Origin: an uncultured Candidatus Saccharibacteria bacterium | GTDB taxonomy: Bacteria > Patescibacteriota > Saccharimonadia > Saccharimonadales > Saccharimonadaceae | DNA length: 35,353 nucleotides | Direction of reading: 5' to 3' | Assembly (NCBI GenBank): GCA_937976315.1 | Contig: CALJRR010000079.1 | Coordinates: 1 to 35,353 of the forward strand | Shown here: in pieces, positions 31,021 through 35,353 of the stretch | Layout: each line of letters opens with the position of its first letter | How positions within the stretch are numbered: position 1 is the first letter of the stretch | Translations under genes and position numbers: made by a program | The notes under the pieces: model-generated | Databases searched by the model: none | Told to the model about the DNA's origin: nothing | The model's input: the letters and a program-made list of their open reading frames with translations, nothing else

Positions 31021-31437
31021 CTAGACAGTACCTACTGCAATCCAAGAGATGCCGTGGTTAGCACCACCAAAAATGCCTGAGGTTGAGGCTGTGATAGTAG
31101 TACCTGTCTGATTAAATGCTCCACATTCTATGTTTGTACCAGCACCAATTTTCTGGTCGAAACTTGCAGGCGAGGTCGGCGTTTTGAATGTATATCCAAT
31201 TAGGGTAGGAATAACCGCATACACCTCCTTAAATTTCTTAGGAAAAGTAACTTGGACAGACTGTTGCTTTCCACCATTTCCTAAGAAATAAACCCAGCCA
31301 GATTGAATGATTATATTACCTGTTACAGTTTTATTCGAATCGTTATTTTTATAAGACAATATGGTCGTAGAATCTATCTTGTCTGACCAATGTATAAATG
31401 GTAAAATAGTACTATAAATTAACCAGTGTGATCTCAA
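31021..31437 (-). pseudogene. Silent tail-fibre tip cassette, inverted
   Basis: The leftward frame encodes a fibre-tip domain: a beta-rich start (GNIIIQSGWVYFLGNG), VTFPKKFKEVYAVIPTLIGY, and a C-terminus ending GGANHGISWIAVGTV, typical of gp53-like tail-fibre C-termini. Its stop touches that of the 30187 fibre gene, tail to tail. It has no ATG and no ribosome binding site: the first possible start is TTG 31435-31437, with nothing suitable upstream, and the frame lies against a rightward terminator. It looks like a spare tip brought in by inversion, or a decayed fibre gene. If translated, it would be a free tip protein. Confidence 0.55.
31379..31407 (+). promoter_or_regulatory. Possible lysis promoter
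   Basis: TTGTCT (31379-31384), 17-bp spacer, TAAAAT (31402-31407), inside the inverted fibre cassette and reading rightward. A hairpin terminator follows at 31439, again promoter-terminator-gene. Confidence 0.5.
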
Positions 31438-31438
31438 G

Positions 31439-31478
31439 AAACGGAAGCACGTATAAAGACGAAAGGCTTCCGTTTTTT
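31439..31478 (+). terminator. Terminator directly before the lysis genes
   Basis: AAACGGAAGC (31439-31448) pairs perfectly with GCTTCCGTTT (31466-31475), T run to 31478, three bases before ATG 31481. No separate ribosome binding site exists between hairpin and ATG. Confidence 0.85.
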
Positions 31479-31480
31479 AT

Positions 31481-31882
31481 ATGCCAGGATCAAACACAGA
31501 CCTAAGTGAACGCCTAGTCAAACTAGAGGTGTTCAATGAAAAAGTAGCAGAACCATCATTAGCTCAAATATTAGCCAAACTAGACGGGTTAGTAAGTGAG
31601 TCTGTATATATAGAGCGAAATAAATATGTAGATGGAAAAATAAATGATATTGAAAAGAATATCAAAGCAATCCAAGACCATAACGACACACTAGATGGCA
31701 ATATCTTCATAAAAGCTATCGTTACTGGCGAAAAGAAATTCGTAGGCGTAATCATCAAATACACAGGTCTAACCGTACTCATAGGTGCAGTAGGGCTCTT
31801 TTTGCTTACTCAATTTACCCATTTTATTCAAGACAGAACACCCGTTGAAGTAATAGAAAAAGTAAAGGAGGTAACAAAATGA
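31481..31882 (+). CDS. Coiled-coil membrane protein of the lysis module
   Basis: The 133-residue protein has an N-terminal helical coiled coil (about 8-75: LSERLVKLEVFNEKV, then YVDGKINDIEKNIKAIQD) and one membrane segment at about 92-113 (IKYTGLTVLIGAVGLFLLTQF), then a short charged tail. This is the shape of XhlA-like haemolysins and other holin partners. It precedes the endolysin and holin and overlaps the endolysin start (ATGA). It lacks a ribosome binding site because the terminator hairpin runs up to its ATG. Role inferred from shape and position. Confidence 0.65.
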   Translation: MPGSNTDLSERLVKLEVFNEKVAEPSLAQILAKLDGLVSESVYIERNKYVDGKINDIEKNIKAIQDHNDTLDGNIFIKAIVTGEKKFVGVIIKYTGLTVLIGAVGLFLLTQFTHFIQDRTPVEVIEKVKEVTK

Positions 31883-32877
31883 TAGAAAAAGCACTAGCTT
31901 GGTTTTACGCACGTAAAGGTCGGGTTTCTTATTCAATGGAGAATCGGAATGGTCCAGATTCATACGACTGCTCAAGCTCTGTATATCACGCTCTAAAAGA
32001 AGCAGGTCTTTTACCTGCTAGTTACTGGATTGGCAATACAGACACACTATTTGACGCTCTGGAAAAGAACGGCTGGGTACGACTGTCTGAGGACGCTAAC
32101 GGCGAAGCAGACACACAACGCGGCGATATCTTTATCTGGGGTATTCGCGGCAATTCAGGCGGTGCGTTGGGTCATACAGGAATGTTTGTCGACGCAGATA
32201 ACGTCATCAACTGTCGTTATCAAGCAGGTATTGTAATAGACAATCACGATTGGCTCTGGAGCGCGTCAGGATATCCACCATATGCATTTTACAGGTATGT
32301 AGGTAAACCTCAAGAAGCTAAACGTGTAGCACTGCCCGAAGTCTATTATGCAGATGAAGTAGCAACCGTATTCGATTTACGACAGATTAGATGCAACCGA
32401 CTAATTGATGAGTTTGACTGGGAGGACAACGGTGTACCTGTTTCTGTAGCAGTGAGAACAGATAAAGACGGCTATCTACTGGACGGAGAGATAAATACAG
32501 GAGATTACTTCCGAATTGTCGGTGGTACAGAGATATTAGACGAAACTACCGAGAATAACAAACGCTACCTACAGCTAAAAATGGCAGATGACGGAATTTG
32601 GGTATTAGCGGAACGAGTACGTGAATTAGCGAATGGCGATGCAGGCACACCACGCCCGCAACCACGCCCTCAGCCACAACCAGCTCCAAAGACACCAGAA
32701 TTGCAACAGGCACCTCAAACCAAAGAAAAACCGCAGGAGCAGCCGCTAGCACCACAACCTACAAACGAAGACGTGATGAGATCTATCGCTAAATTAAGTC
32801 AAGATATCGCTAAGAATAAAAGCCTATTAGAGAAGATCATCAATTTTCTGATGAGTATTTTTAAGTTCAAGAAATAA
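31879..32877 (+). CDS. Endolysin, Amidase_5 family
   Basis: The N-terminal 145 residues match the Amidase_5 phage peptidoglycan hydrolases: ALAWFYARKGRVSYSM, DSYDCSSSVYHAL with catalytic C31, RGDIFIWG, and GHTGMFVDADNVINCRY with H99. They are NlpC/P60-like cysteine enzymes common in streptococcal and other Gram-positive phages. Residues about 155-250 form an SH3-like beta region (ATVFDLRQIRCNRL, then DDGIWVLAERVREL), a likely wall-binding part. A Pro/Gln linker and a hydrophobic-basic C-terminal helix (KIINFLMSIFKFKK) follow; this last part is unusual and may bind membrane. Confidence 0.88.
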   Translation: MIEKALAWFYARKGRVSYSMENRNGPDSYDCSSSVYHALKEAGLLPASYWIGNTDTLFDALEKNGWVRLSEDANGEADTQRGDIFIWGIRGNSGGALGHTGMFVDADNVINCRYQAGIVIDNHDWLWSASGYPPYAFYRYVGKPQEAKRVALPEVYYADEVATVFDLRQIRCNRLIDEFDWEDNGVPVSVAVRTDKDGYLLDGEINTGDYFRIVGGTEILDETTENNKRYLQLKMADDGIWVLAERVRELANGDAGTPRPQPRPQPQPAPKTPELQQAPQTKEKPQEQPLAPQPTNEDVMRSIAKLSQDIAKNKSLLEKIINFLMSIFKFKK

Positions 32878-32886
32878 GGAGGAACT

Positions 32887-33144
32887 ATGAAATCGCTAGA
32901 AGCGCTAAAGAATATCAACTATAAAGACGTAGCTATTCGTGCTGGATGGACGTTCTTGCAGACGTTTATCGCGACATTTTTACTTGCGGGTGTAAACCTA
33001 GTGAATTTGCTATTTGCGGCGAGCTGGCACGAGCTGTACGCTTTAACTCTAGCTACTGCTCTGTCTGCAATTGCGGCTGGATTATCCGCGGCTAAGACTA
33101 TTATCCTAGACTTAGTACGACAGATGAAAGAAGCTGTTGAATAA
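32887..33144 (+). CDS. Holin
   Basis: AAGGAGG precedes ATG 32887. The 85-residue product has two hydrophobic segments (AGWTFLQTFIATFLLAGVNL and YALTLATALSAIAAGLSAAK) and a charged C-terminus, in the size range and pattern of r1t-type phage holins (class II). It follows the endolysin by nine bases, as usual for lysis cassettes. It would form the membrane lesions that release the endolysin. A terminator follows at 33168. Confidence 0.85.
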   Translation: MKSLEALKNINYKDVAIRAGWTFLQTFIATFLLAGVNLVNLLFAASWHELYALTLATALSAIAAGLSAAKTIILDLVRQMKEAVE

Positions 33145-33167
33145 TTCAGATAGCTCTGTAATCCTAT

Positions 33168-33202
33168 AAAAAACTACTACTTTTGATCGAGGGTAGTTTT
33201 TT
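33168..33202. terminator. Terminator after the lysis module (bidirectional)
   Basis: AAAAAACTAC (33168-33177) pairs with GTAGTTTTTT (33193-33202), so U runs exist on either strand. Confidence 0.85.
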
Positions 33203-33211
33203 GTTGAGTAA

Positions 33212-33258
33212 TTCGGAAATCCCGAACAACTGAACAGTTCGGAAATACCGAACAGTTG
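33212..33258. promoter_or_regulatory. Tandem palindromic operators
   Basis: Two near-identical palindromes, TTCGGAAATCCCGAA (33212-33226) and TTCGGAAATACCGAA (33238-33252), have centres 26 bp apart. Between them AACTGAACAGTT (33228-33239) is another dyad, and CAACTG/CAGTTG surrounds the second site. The layout suggests cooperative binding of a dimeric regulator. No promoter of matching strength overlaps, so a replication or packaging site is also possible. Confidence 0.6.
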
Positions 33259-33275
33259 AAACTCTACCTTTGATT

Positions 33276-33308
33276 AAGCTACTGTGTTTGCAAGCCCGGT
33301 AGCTTTTT
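33276..33308 (+). terminator. Second terminator before the antisense-RNA promoter
   Basis: AAGCTAC (33276-33282) pairs perfectly with GTAGCTT (33299-33305), followed by T to 33308. Confidence 0.75.
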
Positions 33309-33340
33309 CATTTGGTAAGATGTCATCTGCAAGTCAGTAG

Positions 33341-33369
33341 TTGACTATATGTAAAATATTTGCTAGGAT
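33341..33369 (+). promoter_or_regulatory. Promoter of the candidate antisense RNA
   Basis: TTGACT (33341-33346), 17-bp spacer, TAGGAT (33364-33369). Expected start is at about 33376, exactly where complementarity to 158-181 begins. Two terminators upstream insulate it from late transcription. Confidence 0.7.
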
Positions 33370-33375
33370 AGAAGT

Positions 33376-33446
33376 ATCAATTTCAGATTGCCGGCCTCTA
33401 TCGATTGAAAAAAGGTTTTCTTTCGATTGGGGCCGCTTTATTTTGC
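33376..33446 (+). ncRNA. Candidate antisense immunity RNA
   Basis: The predicted RNA opens with a 16-nt single-stranded segment, then a long regular hairpin: CGGCC (33392-33396) with GGCCG (33431-33435), ATCGA (33400-33404) with TCGAT (33423-33427), GAAAA (33407-33411) with TTTTC (33416-33420), with 3x3 and 2x2 internal loops. A T-rich stretch follows (33437-33444), giving an RNA of roughly 70 nt. Bases 33376-33399 are complementary to 158-181. No protein frame with a start site exists here. Confidence 0.6.
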
Positions 33447-33586
33447 CCTGAAATACTAAAAAATAGGATTTTTCTGTCAAGCCCTTAGCACTACGGACTT
33501 GTGGAAAACTCCTCGTAAATGTAAAACGCCAGAGCTAGTAATGGTGCTAGTTAGCTGTTGGCTCAAAATTTGGAGGGTTAACAGAG
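33447..33586 (+). other. AT-rich spacer with DnaA-box-like site and leader hairpin
   Basis: The stretch has no gene. It contains an AT-rich block with a weak hairpin (33451-33476), TGTGGAAAA (33500-33508), one base off the reverse of a consensus DnaA box, and a hairpin AGCTA (33533-33537)/TAGCT (33552-33556) flanked by CCA/TGG, just before the GGAGG site of the gene at 33587. It might include a replication start; evidence is thin. Confidence 0.35.
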
Positions 33587-33880
33587 GTGAAAACCACTAA
33601 TATTAATTCTAATGCTAATGCAAAAAAGTTTCATAGAAACTATAATTCTAATTCTAATACTAATATTAGTCGTGATAAGTATGCTAAATCCAAGCAAATA
33701 GAGAATATGGCGACTAGATTATGCCAGATGTTTGGGAATGAGCAATACTTCGCATTTTACTGTAAAGTATTCTGGAAATTACCAGAAGCTACAGTCTGGC
33801 AATTAGCGGAAACTGCGCTAGAAGCAAAACAAACTCCAGGACGATTATTTACGTACTTATGCAAAAAGGCAGGTGTATGA
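33587..33880 (+). CDS. Small protein, possible replication initiator or loader
   Basis: GTG 33587 has GGAGG 11 bases upstream. Residues 1-30 are Asn/Ser-rich and encoded by iterated CTAAT-type DNA; the remainder is helical (ENMATRLCQMFGNEQYFAFYCK, EATVWQLAETALEAK) and ends TPGRLFTYLCKKAGV. A closing G-x-x-F-x-Y-L-x-K-K segment is frequent at the end of small phage and plasmid replication proteins, which makes a replication role possible but not shown. It overlaps the next gene (ATGA). Confidence 0.6.
   Translation: MKTTNINSNANAKKFHRNYNSNSNTNISRDKYAKSKQIENMATRLCQMFGNEQYFAFYCKVFWKLPEATVWQLAETALEAKQTPGRLFTYLCKKAGV
33596..33670. repeat. Iteron-like CTAAT repeats inside the 33587 gene
   Basis: Block 1 (33596-33620) and block 2 (33642-33670) consist of near-tandem (T)CTAAT(N) units, and both contain ACTAATATTA. 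The second copy is a perfect 12-bp palindrome, ACTAATATTAGT (33659-33670). Between the blocks lies AGTTTC-ATA-GAAACT (33627-33641). This looks like a binding-site array for the product of its own gene or the recombinase. Confidence 0.45.
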
Positions 33881-34149
33881 GTTTTGACACTAAGGAAGCC
33901 AGACGTAAACTTATTGAACGGATTAATAAGGCTAAAACAGATCGAGAACAACTTAGACTATTACGTAAGAATAAAAATGGCTGTGAACACGAATGGAAAG
34001 TGTACAAACAGATTATCAAGATTGATTATTTTGCTACTGTCATGAAGGGTCAAATACGTGAATATAGCGGTCCAATAGCACCATATTTCATAGTTAAAGG
34101 CTGTCATAAATGTCATGAAAAGCATTACATTGACTTAAAAAATCTGTAA
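33877..34149 (+). CDS. Small zinc-ribbon protein, 90 residues
   Basis: ATG 33877 overlaps the previous stop (ATGA) and is preferred to the in-frame ATG at 33859, which would lie deeper in the upstream gene. The basic N-terminal helix (EARRKLIERINKAKTDREQ) is followed by NGCEHEWKVY and KGCHKCHEKHY, which supply cysteines and histidines for one zinc site, with strands between. It resembles small zinc-ribbon proteins of phages; it could be a DNA-binding partner of the recombinase next to it, such as a directionality factor, but no family is recognised. Confidence 0.6.
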   Translation: MSFDTKEARRKLIERINKAKTDREQLRLLRKNKNGCEHEWKVYKQIIKIDYFATVMKGQIREYSGPIAPYFIVKGCHKCHEKHYIDLKNL

Positions 34150-34210
34150 AATAGAACAATTGGGGCGTAAAGGTTATAAATTAAACCTAAGTCACTCTAA
34201 GGAGAGAAGA

Positions 34211-35158
34211 ATGACCGCACCAATTCTATCAATCACAACATCAAGAGCTACTGTAATAAGTGAATTACAGAAAATAGATGAAGTACTAGATGTAGAATAT
34301 CAGACAGAGAATATCAGAGAGCTAGTGTTTCAGTTTATCCATTATTCAGCAATAGTCGAAGATATGTCACCAGCTACAGTAGCTACTAGAGTAGTACGTC
34401 TTAAACAATTTGTTAATTTCTGTGATGAATTACACAAGACTAATATAACCGAGCTGTCGCTTAGATGGCTCGATTTTTATTTTTATGAATACAGAAAAAC
34501 TCACGCAGCTTCAACTACAAACTCAACAAAACGAGTAATAAAAGCATTTTTCAAATGGTGTAATGAACACATGAATCTAAACTGTATTAATTCTGAGCTT
34601 ATTAAGTCACGTAAGAACGCTAAACCACGACCAAGATATATACAACATCATGTTATACAACTAGTACTCAACAGGACGTCAAATAACGCGAAAGAGCGAC
34701 ATGTAAACATGCTAATAGATTTTGCATACGACACCGGATTGCGTATTTCAGAGATTGCTAATGTTAGCTATAGAGATATAGATGGATTGAACTTATACGT
34801 AAAAGGTAAAGGCTCTAAGGATCGTACAGTATTCCTAACTAAACGGTTAAAAGACAAGATAGATGAATTCGCGACAGACTACAACCGATTATCTGGTCCT
34901 CTATTCAATACAAACGATAAAACAGCTAGAGTGTGGATCCAACAAGCATTTAAGAAATATGCAGATATTCATATAACACCTCATCAATTAAGACATAGTT
35001 TTGCAGTGCGTCTACTAATAGCTGGTTGCGATCTTATGACAATACAAAAATTACTTGGCCATCGCGACCTATCTACGGTCCAGATATACCTACAAATTAA
35101 AGATGATCTGGCAGAGAGTCAGTTCTATAAAGCAATGGATCACGCTCAAGGCTATTGA
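34211..35158 (+). CDS. int: Tyrosine recombinase (integrase, XerC/D-like)
   Basis: ATG 34211 has AAGGAG directly upstream; an in-frame TTG at 34160 has no site. The N-terminal SAM-like domain (to about residue 130) includes MSPATVATRVVRLKQF. The catalytic domain has TGLRISE (R178), the KGKGSKDR hairpin (lysine near 203), HQLRHSFA (H258, R261), LLGHRDLS (H284) and VQIYLQIK (Y293): a complete active site. At 315 residues and without an arm-binding extension it resembles Xer-type enzymes. It could integrate the phage, resolve dimers or invert DNA. Its stop lies within the -35 box of the strong promoter that follows. Confidence 0.92.
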   Translation: MTAPILSITTSRATVISELQKIDEVLDVEYQTENIRELVFQFIHYSAIVEDMSPATVATRVVRLKQFVNFCDELHKTNITELSLRWLDFYFYEYRKTHAASTTNSTKRVIKAFFKWCNEHMNLNCINSELIKSRKNAKPRPRYIQHHVIQLVLNRTSNNAKERHVNMLIDFAYDTGLRISEIANVSYRDIDGLNLYVKGKGSKDRTVFLTKRLKDKIDEFATDYNRLSGPLFNTNDKTARVWIQQAFKKYADIHITPHQLRHSFAVRLLIAGCDLMTIQKLLGHRDLSTVQIYLQIKDDLAESQFYKAMDHAQGY

Positions 35159-35183
35159 CATATTTAGTCATTTTTGCTATACT
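35155..35183 (+). promoter_or_regulatory. Very strong promoter reading across the circle junction
   Basis: Perfect TTGACA (35155-35160), 17-bp spacer, TATACT (35178-35183) with an extended TGC. It is the best match to a sigma-70 promoter in the window. The integrase stop TGA forms part of the -35. Transcription should begin at about 35190 and continue through 35298 into 1-104. Confidence 0.9.
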
Positions 35184-35189
35184 GGTGAC

Positions 35190-35353
35190 AGTTGAGAAAG
35201 ACATACACTTTCCAAGCAACTTTACACCAATAATTTCAAAGGCTCTCTACCAAACATTGAAAATGGCAGAGAATTTGATTGCTACTACATATAATTGTTG
35301 TGGTGGACAGTCGTAGTTATGGGGAGGCGCACCTCACCAAGTTCCTACGATTG
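35190..35353 (+). ncRNA. Structured RNA spanning the circle junction, 5' part
   Basis: Downstream of the strong promoter no gene is present up to the join. GTTG (35191-35194) pairs with CAAC (35217-35220), and GAAAG (35196-35200) with CTTTC (35208-35212). TCTCT (35244-35248) pairs with AGAGA (35268-35272), and CCA with TGG inside. The last 55 bases repeat positions 1-55, which contain the next stem. An attachment site would also be expected somewhere here. Confidence 0.55.
35299..35353. repeat. Terminal direct repeat, right copy
   Basis: Identical to 1-55; see the left copy. Removing one copy gives the 35,298-bp circle. Confidence 0.9.

Noticed and set aside
1..35353. CRISPR array, transposon or tRNA genes
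   Set aside because: No regularly spaced direct repeats, no transposase frame and no tRNA cloverleaf were seen on either strand. The only short tandem repeats are the CTAAT blocks at 33596-33670.

Overview
The window is a complete or near-complete genome of a small double-stranded DNA phage, read as one circular molecule. Bases 1-55 reappear exactly as 35299-35353, so the unit length is 35,298 bp and the ends join. The gene set is that of a podovirus: terminase pair, large portal, scaffold, N4-gp56-type major capsid protein, an internal ejection protein of 2,867 residues, adaptor and nozzle tail proteins, a short tail fibre, endolysin and holin, plus a tyrosine recombinase. Ribosome binding sites are strong AGGAGG types, promoters are sigma-70 like (often extended -10, TGATATAAT), the code is standard, and G+C looks to be about 40%. 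Excalibur, G5/DUF3761 and CAP domain proteins and an Amidase_5 lysin point to a Gram-positive-type envelope. Saccharibacteria (TM7) or another Gram-positive host of similar G+C is the best guess; this is inference.

Layout. (1) 33.1-35.3 kb and 1-0.44 kb: control region with terminators, palindromic operators, a short promoter-driven RNA, two small genes, the recombinase, and a very strong promoter just after it that reads across the circle junction into a structured RNA, two terminators and a long leader. (2) 0.44-7.5 kb: rightward early region of small, often overlapping genes (a membrane-anchored lysozyme-like protein apparently made by -1 frameshifting, a Zn-ribbon/DUF1064 nuclease, KGG and YopX proteins, many unknowns), interrupted by a large structured RNA at 3.5-4.0 kb. 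(3) 7.5-8.6 kb: cargo locus with a tryptophanyl-tRNA synthetase remnant and a leftward DUF3800 gene. (4) 8.6-15.9 kb: packaging and capsid genes. (5) 15.9-17.6 kb: three secreted or surface protein genes with their own promoters. (6) 17.6-31 kb: ejection and tail genes, ending in a tail fibre that abuts an inverted, apparently startless fibre-tip reading frame. (7) 31.4-33.1 kb: lysis genes.

I recognise no DNA polymerase, helicase or helix-turn-helix repressor. The most striking possibility is that RNA does the repressor's work. A promoter at 33341-33369 should start an RNA at about 33376 whose first 24 nt can pair, with only two G-U wobbles, to 158-181. That target lies mostly in the loop of a hairpin in the leader of the early operon, just past two terminators. 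This resembles the antisense-RNA immunity of phages P4 and P1/P7. Other unusual elements are an A_AAA_AAG frameshift signal with a hairpin, an RNA of about 420 nt closed by a 16-bp helix, nested divergent promoters at 8.6 kb, and repeated terminator-like hairpins touching the start codons of late genes.
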